From: Oasisia sp. SBJ-2009
Taxonomy: Eukaryota; Annelida; Polychaeta; Sabellida; Siboglinidae
Reading direction: 5' to 3'
Length of the DNA stretch: 64,000 nucleotides
Assembly: GCA_964017155.1 (NCBI GenBank)
Contig: OZ024860.1
Location: forward strand, 51,936,858-52,000,857
Shown here: in pieces, positions 11,210-27,112 of the stretch
How positions within the stretch are numbered: the stretch's first letter is position 1
Layout of the letters: every line of letters begins with the position of its first letter
Made by a program: the position numbers and the translations under genes
The notes under the pieces: model-generated
Databases searched by the model: none
The model's input: only the letters and a program-made list of their open reading frames with translations
What the model was told of the DNA's origin: nothing

Positions 11210-12574
11210 ATGACAACACAAGACCAATTGTTCCACACTGCCTGTCAACTTGTCAAACGTAGATATTCCAATAAGCCAAGCTTGAATTCCACCACGTGGA
11301 CATTGTTACATGAACTTGGCAGTACGCCATCTTTGTATTTGGAGTCAAGCCATATCAACGTGTGCTGCCTGAATACTCGTTCCGTGAAAAAAAAATCTTT
11401 CAATTTCGGACAATGTCACCTCTCACGACTACGACATTACGTGCCTGACAGAGACATGGCTTCGCATTGACATTGACGCTGTCTGCATCAGTGAGATGGT
11501 CCCCACTGGATATGAATTTTATCGAGTTCCACGAAATACTGGAAGAATCGGTGGCGGCGTGGGAATCATGTTTAAAACCGGACTACCGGTGACAACTGTG
11601 TCATCATCCAATGACACTACCGTGGCACATTTTGAATATACTATTTGCCGTGTTGAACATCACGGTGCAACAATTCATTGTATTGTCGTGTACCATCCGC
11701 CAACATCCACTCAGAACGCATTCAAGACAAGCGTTTTCTTACAAGAATGGTCATCTTTCATTGAGCATGTTGCAGTTGAATACGCAGACAGCATCATCGT
11801 CGGTATATCAACTTTCATCTCGACTCGGACACCAACACAGACACCCATAGATTCAAAGAGTCGCTCTCCACCTGCGGACTCAAGCAACATGTCAATGAAT
11901 CAACTCACAAAAAAGGTCATACGCTGGATGTCATGATAACAAATGAAGATTCCGATGACATCATACAGAAACTAGAAGTGACTGATCCAGTGTTACGTGA
12001 TACATCTGGAAACATCAGAGGTGATCACTACGCAATGTCGTTCTCTGCTCGCTTGTCAAAACCACGCACAAATCGAGCGATTGTTAAATTTCGATAATTA
12101 CGTGCAATCGATACTACAACATTCAAAGAATGCATTTGTCAGGACAAAAACCTATGTGACAGTGAAACACCTCTCCATGACTAAATAACAAACTATAATC
12201 GCTCGTTGAATGATATAATCAATTCCCAGGCATCACTGTTTAATCGGACAATAACGCTCCGACCACACGCCCCATGGTACATGGGCACTCTTCGTGACGC
12301 TAAACGCAAACGACGGCAGCTAGAACGTCGCTGGTGCTCAACAAAACTAGAGGTACATCACCAAATCTACCGTGACTTTTGTGTCGTTGTCAACAAGTCA
12401 CAACGTGCCGCCAATTCTGAGTACTATGAGAAACAAATCAAGCAGTGTCGGCATTACACTAAGGCGATGTTTCGAACGGTAAACACCCTTATGGGAAATA
12501 ACAGAGGATGCCCATTGCCTATGCGCACGTCAGATGCCCAACTTTTGTTGACCATGTTTTTTCATATATCCTAG
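11210..12574 (+). pseudogene. 5' portion of a third CR1/L2-like LINE copy
   Basis: Blocks in order on the plus strand are a leader with VCCLNTRSV (11,210-11,470), an endonuclease with VPTGYEFYRVPRNTGRIGGG, HFEYTICRVEH and CIVVYHPPTST (11,496-11,936), and VTDPVLRDTSGNIRGDHYAMSFS (about 11,975-12,040). A linker follows (12,206-12,574, RPHAPWYMGTLRDAKRKRRQLER and NTLMGNN). The family matches the copy at 3,490/9,060. Reverse-transcriptase motifs are absent, so the copy is truncated at its 3' side at about 12,575, and several stops and frameshifts break it. Confidence 0.8.
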
Positions 12575-12847
12575 CTAGTTTGAATTTTGTGTGCTGATGA
12601 TCTAACACTGCTTGCCAAATTTTAAAGTGGCTTCAACTCCGTGACAATTGTGCTTTTTTTGGAAATCCTAAAGTTTTGGGTTACAGCATGCCTCAGCTAA
12701 TCATGACATGACATCAGGCTTCCCAACATCCTGGTTCTTTCATTTAAAAAAGTAACCAGAATAGTTTGGAATATGTGGGGGGGAAATGCTGATCAAAGTC
12801 AACAAATTGGAAAATTCTTAACAAGTAAGTGAGTAATCATGAACTAC

Positions 12848-14188
12848 TGCTAAGCACACACCTACCGACTACGCTTACTTCAGTTGGCAGTCGGCTTAAA
12901 AAACAGTTGGTGCTAAACGCCAATTAGTTCCGCCGACTAACGCCGACTTTTGCCAGCACACACCTATCGACTTACGCCGACCGTCGGCGCTAAGCGTGTC
13001 CTTAAAATCAATTAAATATGCGTGTTTACACCTTTGGTGTTTACTTGAGAGAATTTATTCACAAGAATGACTCCATTAACAGAGGAAGGAATGATGAGTT
13101 TGGGCTGGCGATAGTGATAGTTGCATCACTACGATGTCGCCATCACCGATGTCGACTACGGAAAACGAAGACAAGGAATGCGTGGATGCGTCCCCATATT
13201 AACCCCATATATAGCGGCGAGAGAGGCGCAATGGGCGTATGTACATTTAGTTTAAGAACTGCCCCAAAAGGAACGGGACAACTATGCAAATTTCCTAAGA
13301 ATGCCACTTCACTTGTTCGACAATCCGCTTGCTGACGATGGTAACGCCGTAATAACATGGAGCTCCGCAGTTAGCCTTCACCACGATATGGCTTGCGTGT
13401 TTAAACAAAATGTAATCTTCCAGCGAAAAACTGCACAACGCCGAAAACTGTTTTTATATCAGTAAAACAACCTTATATTTAAACGCGCGTTACGTTAAAG
13501 TCGAATCAGTCGCACCCAAAGAATTCTTCAAAAGATTTAGTTACCGCTAGCACCGCTATGCAGATTTTAAGGTTATATATGTGTCCGGTAGCGGCGCCTC
13601 GAGCGGTAGCGTTTCAAGACAAAATGGCGATTCCGACCAGAAGCGTGAAGTAAAATCATGCAGAAATTACGTTTATTTATGCCGGCGTCTTTATAAATAA
13701 ACGATATAAAACGACGATGACCAATGACTAAGTACTTATAGGATAGAACAAATGTTAGTTATTCGCTATGTTAGTAAACATATAAAAATAAATTATTAAA
13801 ATAAAAAATGCAAGCTGGTTTGAAAACTGAAAAAAACGTGCGGGCGTAGTGTTATGTCGAGATATGTCATATGATCGTGTGTTGCCTTCTTATTGGCCAA
13901 ATTACCGCCGACCATCGTGTTATGAAAAAGAACCAGCACACACCAGTCGACTCGTCATCGGATATACGCCGATTCGTCACAGCTGACACCGGATACGTAT
14001 TTATCTAACGGTGACTGCAAACTAGCGTCGACTGCCGATTCAACATTTGCTTCGGCATTAATTCGGCGGAATAAGGCCGACCGTCGGCGAAAATTTCGGC
14101 ACACACCTACCGACTGCAGTCGGCCGACTGAGTTTACGCCGACTAATTGGTAGGTGTGTGCTGAAAATCGGTAGGTGTGTGCTTAGCA
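12848..14188. mobile_element. Harbinger-like DNA transposon derivative, 1.34 kb
   Basis: The two ends are perfect inverted copies over at least 21 bp (TGCTAAGCACACACCTACCGA at the left; its reverse complement at 14,168-14,188). Related inverted motifs (AGCACACACCTATCGACTTACGCCGACCGTCGGCG) recur subterminally at 12,953-12,990 and 14,075-14,110, with another partial motif near 13,932. Inside is a decayed Harbinger nuclease fragment. No target-site duplication could be fixed with certainty. The element cannot encode a full transposase, so it is non-autonomous. Confidence 0.75.
13140..13345 (+). pseudogene. Harbinger (HARBI1-like) nuclease N-terminal remnant
   Basis: One frame gives RKTKTRNAWMRPHINPIY and, after a frameshift, another gives ELPQKERDNYANFLRMPLHLFD. 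Together these match the start of PIF/Harbinger nucleases, where a WVRPW-type segment precedes an ELRxEDxxxYxNFLRMxxxxF helix. Only about 60 residues survive; the DDE catalytic residues are absent. It lies inside the element with matching terminal repeats, which supports the superfamily assignment. Confidence 0.6.
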
Positions 14189-16583
<2,395 letters not shown>

Positions 16584-17624
16584 AATGCATTAACAAAGGA
16601 CGCATTTTATAAGCCATCAAAATTAAAAAATATATATAACATAAAACACATCTGCAAAACAGTTTTAATAAGACAATGCCGTTAATTGTACAGAGTACTT
16701 AATTGTGTTCATCAAAAAGTACTCAATGTAATCAATTGTGTTTTGTCAAACATTCTAACTAGTCTAGCATTGCAGAGGATAACTGGTTCATCAGATGTCA
16801 CAGGGTCTCAAACCTGTTTGAAATAGTTAATGCTCCCTTATCTTGCAAAATTATAAAAAGAAGAAATAAGAAGTAGCTATAACGGGAGGTAGCTATAACA
16901 GGGAGACACCAATAAATTGACAGCTAATCCAGGTGGGGAAAATAATTCCAGTTTCTGTCTAGCTTGGGAGTAGATTTATGTTATGGGTCGACGGACAGAC
17001 TCGAAGATGGGGACCAACTTAGAGGGTAACTCAGAGAGTGCCAGGATTGCCACGGAGGCTGATGTTCTCACTGCTCTTATCGAACAGTAGGTGACATATA
17101 ATTTATGTTCTAGCATGTGTAGTGTAACTAGTCTATGCTCATAAGGTGGCTTAATAATATTAATATTATCAAAATATAACACTTAATAATAATTATGTGT
17201 TTCTCAAAGGCTACGTGAGCTTACTAACTGAAACATATCCACTGCCAGCAGAATTCGTGTCAGTGTTCATGCAATGAGATATATGAATATTTGTGGTCCG
17301 TCCCTTGTTAACTGGTTGCCCACATTTGATATTATAATGATAATATTTTGTCATTGCACACACATTAAGGTATGTGATGTTAAAAACTAGTGTATGTTAG
17401 GCCATTTATGTGACCAGATAACACTCCAATGTGTGTCAATCTGCACAGGATAGGGTGCACTGTGCGTGTAATGAGCACGTGTTGATGCATCGGTAACACT
17501 AGTTGGGCCTGATAAATAAAAAATTACTATTAATAAAATACTAGTGACTATAACTTTAATGGAACAAAGTCAAAATATTAGACTCTAACCAATATGCCAC
17601 ATATAAAGCAAAATGGTGACATTT

Positions 17625-18797
<1,173 letters not shown>

Positions 18798-18884
18798 CTC
18801 AACTCCTGCAACGAGGCCATGTTCAGTATGCTGGACACTAACTCCTGACCTGTAGTCTCGCCACTGAACTCGTTCCCATCTAGG
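18798..18884 (-). CDS. LRR exon O of the death-domain/LRR gene
   Basis: Acceptor GTTACAG and donor GTAAGTT bound 87 nt with phase 2 entry and exit. It reads LDGNEFSGETTG then QELVSSILNMASLQEL, a ribonuclease-inhibitor-type leucine-rich repeat with the LxxNxFS turn and a helix. It follows the 84-nt LRR exon in the same phase. At 29 codons it is one codon longer than the standard exon. Further LRR exons probably follow but none was identified. Confidence 0.7.
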
Positions 18885-19706
18885 CTGTAACATAATAACA
18901 ATAACATATTACATATTTAGTGCCAATACCCTCAGAAAATCCTAACACAGCAGCATGACAGACCCAAAGGATAAAGCATTTTCATGAACATATACAGAGC
19001 AGAAGTTGTCAAATGTGAGTGAAATTGCTAAGATGCTAAGGAGGCTAACATAATATTTAAAACATTAGACGACAGCAAAATGAAACTACAGCACCTGCTG
19101 TTTTAAAACTGATACCGAGAAAATATATCAAAGTTGGTGTGTGCTGACTACATAAAATCTGGTTGTGTAGATATATTATTTTGGGGTATGAGGAAAGACC
19201 AGGTAAAATTATTGTTTAACAACTTCCTGTGGCTAGCTGTTTTGCATTTTTATAAGTCAGCAATTTTAGTGGGTCTGTTATTGGTCACCTATCTCACATT
19301 GCACTATATTATGTACTATATGTTGTACAATATTATGACCAATAAACATCAATGTTTTTGTCTGATTGCATCATTTTTACCCACATCTTGCCATATCCTG
19401 TGCATTTCGCTATTGGATTTAGATAGAAACAAGTTGATTTCTTTATACATGTATATGTTTTCTCTGCTTCCTTGAACCTACACCTTTAATTTCTCGACAG
19501 GAATCTGCACTTGTTAGGGTGGGTCTAATATCCCCCTTCCAGCAGCATCATGCCATCTTACTAGAATTTCCCTTAAATTACTACGTTATATGGAGACAGT
19601 AACTATAAATGTGTTTTGTTTACCATAACACTTTGGTTTAATTTGCACATACAACTATCTGATACGAATATTTTCAAAGTTAATGATTTATAAAGTTATA
19701 GACACC
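18885..19706. other. Intron sequence without recognisable features
   Basis: Part of the intron between the two LRR exons. It is AT-rich with scattered short frames; no transposon or repeat identified. Confidence 0.5.
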
Positions 19707-19813
19707 AGGTAAAAGGGACCACTAGCTTTTAGTGTCTCTTCCGAAAGATACAGGCAAATGTGGGGTGAACGAAATTGCCTAAGTTTCGAAACGGCGGTAG
19801 GTGGGATTGAACC
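19707..19813 (-). mobile_element. tRNA-derived SINE, partial copy
   Basis: Nearly identical over about 100 bp to 20,580-20,685 (AAGGGACCACTAGCTTTTAGTG through AACGGCGGTAGGTGGGATTGAACC). The homology stops inside the tRNA-like box B, so the tRNA head is missing here. It shares the minus orientation of the longer copy. Confidence 0.7.
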
Positions 19814-20535
19814 CTCTGTATTTTTCCTCTGCTCAAAAATTCTTAAACTTCAAGATATAATTATACATAGGACATTTTTCACAAACACGCATTTGATACC
19901 TTAGTATCTACTACTATTAATTGCACAAGGTGGCAGCACAAGCGTGTTCTATGCTGCGCTTTAATCTAAATCTGAGAGTTTATAGTGCAAACACCGTACT
20001 GGGGCAACGTGAACTATTCTGGTTGGTCAGTCTCAGGATGGACAGGGTTTGAGATGGAAAGAATATGGATTTGTGTTCGGGGGCAGGGTTGTGTTGTCTA
20101 TTGGTGGTACCCGAGGGGGCTGCACCTGAAGGGGGCTGCTGTCAGGTTAATACCCTGCACTGCACCTTTGAAGGGGTCCATATTGTTCCTGAAGTGTGTT
20201 CCCCTGTGCTATTGTTCAGGGAAATAAGCTTATTTGTGGTGTCAGGTCTGTATGTATGTATATGGGTGATAGGATCTTATTTGAAAGTATCAGGGCTTAA
20301 AGCATTGATTGGGATTTATGTCTGAGATTAATTGTGATTTTACACGTAATAGAGAACCTGGCGTCAGCCCTCCTGTGTTCTAGAGTCGGCCATGAGAGGA
20401 CAGAAACAAGGCAGCCCCAGGCACAGATATTTAGGTTTTAGGTTATTTTTAAATCCAAACAGCCCAAACTTGGGCTAACACATGAGTTTTCCTTCTCTCT
20501 ACAATACGTGAGTCCACTACAGGTTACACGTTTAC
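19814..20535. other. Intron sequence between two SINE copies
   Basis: No gene or repeat recognised. Small frames at 19,985-20,325 overlap on two frames and have no family resemblance. Confidence 0.5.
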
Positions 20536-20737
20536 CCCCTGCGTGGGATCTTTTACTTTCCCTGGCGTAGACACCATATAGAAGGGACCACTAGCTTTTA
20601 GTGTCTCTTCCGAAAGATACAGGCAAATGTGGGGTGAACGAAATTGCCTAAGTTTCGAAACGGCGGTAGGTGGGATTGAACCTCCGTCCTCTCGATTGAC
20701 AGTAGGGCGCTCTAACACGTGAGCACCGCTTCCCAGC
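20536..20737 (-). mobile_element. tRNA-derived SINE
   Basis: On the minus strand the 5' head (about 20,737-20,665) has an A-box-like GTGCTCACGTGTTAGAGC and a B box GGTTCAATCCC at the right spacing for RNA polymerase III. Then comes a body with CGTTCACCCCACATTTGCC, CTTTCGGAAGAGACACTAAA and AGATCCCACGCAGG. The anticodon stem is not well formed, so it is a SINE and not a tRNA gene. A second partial copy lies 0.8 kb away in the same orientation. Confidence 0.75.
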
Positions 20738-20855
20738 TGTAGTTATGAATTACAAATGTTTGGTGCCCGGGGCTGGACACCTCCAGTCAGTTGATGTTCC
20801 TAATTATGTAATGTAATTAAACAATATGTGAGCCAAACTAATACTGTATACTCAC

Positions 20856-20939
20856 GTGAGATGCGTCAATCGTGACAGCCGATCCAGTGAGGTCGCCAAC
20901 TCTGCAGCAGCAGCACCCGATAGACCGCATTCATTCAAG
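20856..20939 (-). CDS. LRR exon N (84 nt) of the death-domain/LRR gene
   Basis: The acceptor is TATGTTACAG and the donor GTGAGTATAC. Exactly 84 nt, phase 2 to phase 2, encodes LNECGLSGAAAAELATSLDR followed by LSRLTHL. This is the canonical 28-residue ribonuclease-inhibitor-type LRR (LxxCxLSxxxxxxLxxxLxxxxxLxxL) and the exon size typical of NLR and RI-like genes. It continues directly from the exon at 26,896-27,112. Confidence 0.85.
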
Positions 20940-23900
20940 CTGTAACATACGACAATAAAGCTGAAAATGGGGACATTACATTATGAAAAGAACCTGTATG
21001 ATATTACCTACATCTAACATATTGCATTTATATTCAATATTAACATGTTAATTATTAGCGTATTTTCGTTACCGTAAACGGTGTATTAATTGTAGCTGCA
21101 CCTGTAATTAAAGTCTGTCGACATAAACCTCAACTTTCCTCCATGCCATTTATTGCAGTTAAAACATAATTTAAAGTCACACCCATATTTTGGCCAAAGC
21201 TATTTTGCCGTACCGCATGTAACATACTTCCATAGCATATGCAACTATGAAGCATTTTAAATAACGGGTTCCACACATAAGTCAAACTGTTGCTAATAAT
21301 TATCATAAATAACTGATTTATGTGTGATTTCATTGCTAAATGCATCTGTTATAGTCCAATTATAATAATTACAATGCACATAGTGCATTTTATGGAATGT
21401 ATATGAATTAACAAAATCTTAAACACATATGTACAAAGTTCACCATGCTATCAGAAAATAATTAGATGGCTTCATATGCATGTATGCGGTGAAACAATAA
21501 GGCCATTAAGCTACACAATGTGGAAAGTATACAAACATATCGACGTATTCCTTTGATGAAGTTTTATATATAGAACCATATCCACACTGATAGCATATAT
21601 AAATGCATGAAAGAGAGCTCCCAGGCTAACACTAGATCACTAGCTGTGTTGATTTCAAAGGTGTTTCAACTGACGGCCAGTAACAATGTAGTAACTCGTT
21701 GTATACGGCAGCTGTGACAACGGATACAACTTATTTCTCCCAGACAATCATCTCCTTACAACGCCACCGGCATAGCTGACCAGACATGTGGCAGTGTGAC
21801 ACTGTACCTTGTACCAGGGGACACGATGAGACTCCAATGAAAACTGGTAGGGGAGTGAGGCGAATGTTGTTCTTATGGATCGAGCTTCACTTACTCAAAA
21901 TACTCACACGTAGGGAATCATTTTCCCAAACACTAAAAATCCGCGTATGACACGTGACAAAAAAACAGCTTCGCCATCGGCTTGAAAGAAATTCGGGAAA
22001 GGATTCACTAACTCACAAATAGCACAGGGCGTCTAAAACCTGGACAGAGTGTACCTCCATGTTGCCTTGGCTACATGTAGCGAGTTCAGTGAAAATGTCA
22101 CATTGGATCAGCCCACAATAATTTTGCTATGTGTCAAAATGTTAAGCAGTGTCCAACTCAGTGTCCCATGGTAGATCCAGTTATATTTTTCATGTCTGTT
22201 AGACCGATGGATCCTAAACTGGGGTACGCGTAACACCTGGCATATGCAAACAGATTATCTGGGGTACACGAAGGGTGTACTGAAAGTAAGAATTGTGTCA
22301 GTTTATGTGCTATTCGCTGTTGTTGCTAAAAACAGAGACTTATATGGAATAGAAATAAGGCTTAACCTAAAATTCGTTCTCAATGTATAAATAAAGATTT
22401 AAGTAACATTTGACAACATTAAATAAATAAGTAAAAATCAAATTGTAGTAAAAAAATGAGGTTTTAAACCCGTCTGCGTAGATATTCCCGCGGATAGCTG
22501 AAAGTGATTTAGCAAGGTGATCACGTAGTATCGTGGCGTCAAAGTTGACAGGCGGACCCTTTCCACGTATTCAGAGCTTGTTTACAAGGATAGTTTTTGG
22601 GTCGAAGCGAGCTTCATAATAAATTATTGTGCGATAGTCCGGTGTAATGCAAACACGATGAGACTTGAAAACTGGTGGGAAGCATTCGTAGTGAGTCAAA
22701 AGTAACTTTTTATGGATCGAGTTACACTTCCTCAAAATACTCACTCTGAGGGCACCATTTTCCTAAACACTAACAAACCAAGTATGCCAAGTGGTAAAAA
22801 AAATTGTCCCATGATAGATCCAATTGTATTTTCATGTATGTTAGACCAATGGATCCAAAAACTGAAGTCCGCGTACCCCCTGGCGTATACGAGAGGATTA
22901 TCAGGGGTACAACAAGGGTTTAATTAAAGTAAGCATTGTGCCATTGTGTGTTCTATTTTCTCTGTTTTTGCCAAAACAACACAGTCTTAAATCATATTTC
23001 ATCCCTTACAATCCAGCAAGAATAGCGAGGGCATCTTGCGAGAGTTCGCTGCTGAGACATTACCGTGGGACAATGCACGTGCGTGTGCAAGTGTGTGGGA
23101 GAAAGCGGCACGTTTCATTTACTGCATATGATCTCTTAAAATATTATCGCTTCAAAGGTATTCCCACCAGAGCAATAACACGTATTGATGATGTTGTAGT
23201 GTTCGAAGGAAACACAATTGTGAAAGACGCCATGGGTACATACATATGGAACTGGCGAAACTGAATTCAAAATTAACTTCCCAGATCTACAAGCGAAACA
23301 CGCAACTTTGCTCTGAAATCCGTCCGATTTCTTAGAGTTTCTATTTAACAACTGATTTGGATGTGCACGCAGGGCATAGATGTTGATTTTCTGTTCCGAT
23401 ATTGACATGAACATGGATTGTCCAAATTGGTTAATACCAACCTTTATTGAGCACAACTGTTTATGTAAGATGATCTGTGAATTTGCCAGTAAAAACTGTT
23501 TTCCGAATTGAGTACTGTAGTGTCAACATATTTCATGATTTCTTCTCTAACCTCAGATGGTACACGGGACGAAAATGTCTGTGAACCACTGTGTTAGACT
23601 AATTAACATGAAAGTGTTGAACTGGCAGCTGTCTGCAGATACAGTTGTACATAAACCTGGCTGGCATATCACAATTCACCGCTGAAGTTGCTGGCTATAT
23701 ACCATATCATCATATTCTAGCAGCAGCACCTTCAAAGTGTGCTGAAGTATACAGTATTTAAAAAATATTACTGCATTGGTTTATCTCTGCACAAAATATG
23801 CCAAAAGTACCTGAAAACCTGTTACGAGTTTGTAATTATGAATTAAATGTTTTAGTGAATCATAGTCACTGCCTAGTCTGCATATGAGACCCTCCCGAGA

Positions 23901-25222
23901 CAGCAATTACCGAAATGGAGCTAAACACCAGCGAATGCAGTGCCGATGTCGAGGAAGGCTGGCAGAATGTGACTTCCTGTTAGCACTGTCGGAGTGGTGA
24001 ACCATCAAAGATCGATTCATTTTAGATCTCCCAGCAGTACGCATACGTGATGACCAATAATGGGGCAGGCATATTAATTTGTTGTTGTTGTTGTAATTTT
24101 GAAATAAATCAGTGGACATTTCTAGGCATGTTGGTGACTCATTTTGTGTCCCTTAGAAACATGTGGTGAGCCACTTAAGATCCATGCCGCTTAGATCTCG
24201 TAGCAATGCTCAGAAATGATGACCAGTTCACGAATAAATTAGTTTATTTTGTAATTTTTAAATAGATTAATGGACATTTCTAAGCATTTTGATGATACAC
24301 GTTAAGTGCCTTAGAAATGTGTTACACAAACAGTCCTGGATGTAATTCAAACAAATTAGTAGCAATGATTTTATATACCTTATATAAATAATATTTAATT
24401 CTTAAATTTACCATGTTACTCAAATGATTATAGAATCATATAGTCAAAGCAATACAAATATAATCAACAGTGCTGTTTGCCATGCAAAGCTAGCCCTTTC
24501 TGATGAACTATGCAAAGTTTGGAAATTAGCTAAATAAAACAATCAATTAACTTCACCTGTCAGACTGCGACATCCGTTAGACCAGCATAGATACAGGTCC
24601 CAATTTTAAAACGAAAAAGTAATTTCTTGCTCAATTGCTCAATCGCACGAGCAGCTAAACAGTGTTTTGTGTTTGAATATTCCTACCATATCCCAAACAC
24701 AGCATGTGTCACGTGTTTCTGAAAACACCCAATATTATCACACGACCGGGGGCCAACCGCATTCTTAGGGGGAGATTTCATTGGCTGAGCTCAAATATAG
24801 AGGTTTTCAGTGATCTGCCAGGCTACTGCTGCCTGGTACTGACGTAATCAGCAGCAGTGACTACAGGCATGTGAGGGTGATTATATTGTCAGTTTGAAAC
24901 TATTTATTGTCTTCATCATAATAACTTAATTCGTATTTTCTCAAGTAATTCGCAGATGCCAAGAAAGAGCAAGAGGACTGGTGATTAGTGGTTTCAGTCA
25001 GGATGGAGTTATCTACTTATACGCCACCCAGCCAACCCAGTGATCGGATTGCAGATGATATCAATGAAGTAAATTAAACTTAATTTTATTGTTATCCTGA
25101 ATTAATTGTTATGTCTGTCACTTACATGTGACAGTATATAGACACCTGTCACACCATTTAAATATTATAATTAATTGAACATTAAAATTAACACAACTTG
25201 CTTTTAGCTGTGACAGCTGGTC
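20940..25222. other. Large intron, mostly unrecognised; diverged duplication at about 21,800-23,000
   Basis: About 21,810-22,340 and 22,645-23,000 are diverged direct copies (ATGGATCGAG, CTCAAAATACTCAC, CATTTTCC, AAACACTAA, then GATGGATCC and GGGGTACNCG blocks). The GGATCCxAAACTGGGGTACGCG and a distant TGTGAACCACTG at about 23,583 recall hAT-type terminal sequences, but no transposase was seen. A smaller diverged duplication lies at about 24,098 and 24,258 (GGACATTTCTAxGCAT). The frame at 22,938-23,264 matches nothing known to me. Confidence 0.45.
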
Positions 25223-25600
25223 TTGACTGACATATGCAAAATAGTAACGGAAACCTGGCTGGGAGATGAGGACAACGCATTAGTGTCCGAACTTTGTAGA
25301 GACACTTTCTCGTTTGCTCACCAGCCACGTGGTGGCGCTCGTCACGGAGAAGGCAGTGGAGTCCTTTTTCCTCAATCATTCCAGCTCGTGTCACGTGTTA
25401 GCATTGACACATGCGCATCCGAAACGCCTTCCGTTACACTGCGTAACGCCCGCATCGACTGTACAACTCGAGTAATCGTAATGTACAGACCGCCAAGTTC
25501 ATGCTTTAGAACTTTCCTAGATGATGTATCCAAAGTATTGTTAATCGCTGCTGCTCATCCCACTGAAACGATTGTGTGTGGGGCATCCAAGATGGATTAT
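25223..25600 (+). pseudogene. LINE endonuclease fragment
   Basis: The plus-strand frame reads VTETWLGDEDNALVSELC, GEGSGVLFPQSF, RVIVMYRPPSSCFRTFLDDV and ETIVCGASKM, in the order expected for a CR1-like AP endonuclease (the last matching a CGDFN box with lost residues). It ends in unrelated AT-rich DNA containing a short direct duplication (about 25,770-25,862). It is a dead fragment. Confidence 0.75.
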
Positions 25601-25889
25601 GAACATAATGGATTATGTAATCTGTCTAGAAATCTGGTAAGCAATCAAATAAAAAACGCTACAATTCAGTGATGTGTTTATTCTACTGGTATAGCATAAG
25701 CTGGTCTCACTTATTTTGCCTAACAAGTTGTTTTGCAAACAAAAACAGGCCAAACATTTGTGAAAGGATAACTTGTGAAAATATTATAAATCATTAGCCG
25801 TTATCTCAAAAATATAATGGATACTTTTGAAAATATTATAAATCATTAGCCATTATCTCAACAAGATAATGCAAAGAAACTCATAAAAA

Positions 25890-26510
25890 GGTACTAAAAG
25901 AGTTTCGTTCCGAACAGATTTCCACGCATCCTGTTCATTGATTACAGTTCTGCCTTCAACATGGTCATCCTCAGAAACTGTTCGACAAACTTCAGCTGCT
26001 GTTACTAGACTCAATACTATTGCTAAAATGAACGGTATTGTCTCCAGCACTATTATCTTGAACACTGGCACTCCTCAGGGATGTGTCCTTTCCCCGCTGC
26101 TATACTCCCTGTTTACAAATGACTGTGTTTCCCATCACTCCTCAGTACAACATTTAATGTTCATAGATGACACCACATTAGAAGGGTTAGTGACGAACTC
26201 AGATGAGTCCAAATACCGCCATGAAGTGAACAGGTATCGTGGTGTGACAATAACTCGAGAGATGATCCTAGATGGAAGAGGAAAACCCCACTTGCTCTCA
26301 TTTGTATTAGTGGTGATTCTATCGAAAGGGTGGACTGTTTCAAATGTCTTGGCACGATAATATCTAGTGACCTGGGTTGAGAAAATAAACAGATGCGGTC
26401 GTGAAAAAGGCTCAACAAAGACTGTTCTTCCTGCGCCAACTAAAGAAGTTCAGGCTGAGGAGGGAATTTCTTGTTCAGTTCTATCGTTCTGGTATCTGGT
26501 ACTGCACCCA
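25890..26510 (+). pseudogene. Rex1-like LINE reverse-transcriptase fragment
   Basis: The fragment is closely related to the intact LINE at 35,437-38,415. KMNGIVSSTI, NTGTPQGCVLSPLLYSLFTN, SVQHLMFIDDTT and SDESKYRHEVN match residues about 710-790 of that protein, followed by frameshifted ERVDCFKCLGTII and FLRQLKKF blocks. The catalytic FADD has become FIDD and frames are broken, so it is inactive. Confidence 0.85.
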
Positions 26511-26589
26511 ACAAACGATCGATCAGTTGCACGCGTAAACAAAGTGTTTAGATGAGAAGAAAATATTACATCAATAAAATCTTGGTATT

Positions 26590-26790
26590 GTATGATTTAA
26601 CAAGATTTAACAAGATTGCCACCTAGAGAATCAACTCTAGATGGCAGGTGGACAAGGAAGCCGTTTGGCTTATCGAGAGTCCAACCTATCTATCTAAGTA
26701 TACCCTGCCCGTCTTAGGTATATGTCAATTTTATTTTTAAACATATTAACACTTCTAGCACCTACACAATCAGCTGATAATTTGTTCCAT
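26590..26790 (-). pseudogene. C-terminal tail of another non-LTR retrotransposon
   Basis: The minus strand 26,790-26,694 reads WNKLSADCVGARSVNMFKNK then IDIYLRR and stops, the typical W-N-x-L-P ... SVxxFKxxLD ending of CR1-type reverse transcriptases. The 3' sequence ends with two copies of TTGTTAAATC. The 20-bp start CAGCTGATAATTTGTTCCAT is duplicated directly upstream (26,770-26,815). Confidence 0.7.
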
Positions 26791-26895
26791 AAGGACAGCT
26801 GATAATTTGTTCCATGTTACGGATACATGGCAAATTTTCATGCACGAGTGAATCCCCCCATTGGGTTGCATTGACATAAACATGGACAAACTCAC

Positions 26896-27112
26896 TTGAG
26901 GGATGTGATGTCTTTGGCTGCCATGTCAGATGTGAGGAGGGTGGTCAGGTGACACATGTGTTGGTTCATGTTCACGTCAGAGAGGTTGAGCTTCCCGTCC
27001 TCTAGAATGTTGCTCTTGACCTTGTGCCACAGGTCGGGCCGTGGGAACTCAGCCAGCAACTTCACCACCTCCAGCTTGCGTAGGCTCGCCTCCTCCCAGC
27101 TCTCTCCCTCCA
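26896..27112 (-). CDS. Exon M: helical segment and first LRR strand
   Basis: The acceptor is TGTGTCTACAG and the donor GTGAGTTTGT. It is 217 nt, entered in phase 1 and left in phase 2, and so links the phase-1 mini-exon series to the phase-2 LRR exons. It reads WEEASLRKLEVVKLLAEF, a hydrophilic helical stretch, then DGKLNLSDVNMNQHMCHLTT and ends DITSL, which looks like the first repeat of the LRR domain. No nucleotide-binding P-loop was seen here or nearby. Confidence 0.8.

Noticed and set aside
16978..17095. Possible further LRR exon (minus strand, AVRTSASVAILALSELPSKL)
   Set aside because: The spacing is only loosely LRR-like, there is no N/C turn residue, and neither a good acceptor nor a good donor in the right phase was found.
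22938..23264. 108-codon frame on the plus strand
   Set aside because: It looks protein-like but matches no family I know, has no splice or codon support, and lies next to a diverged repeat; a chance frame cannot be excluded.
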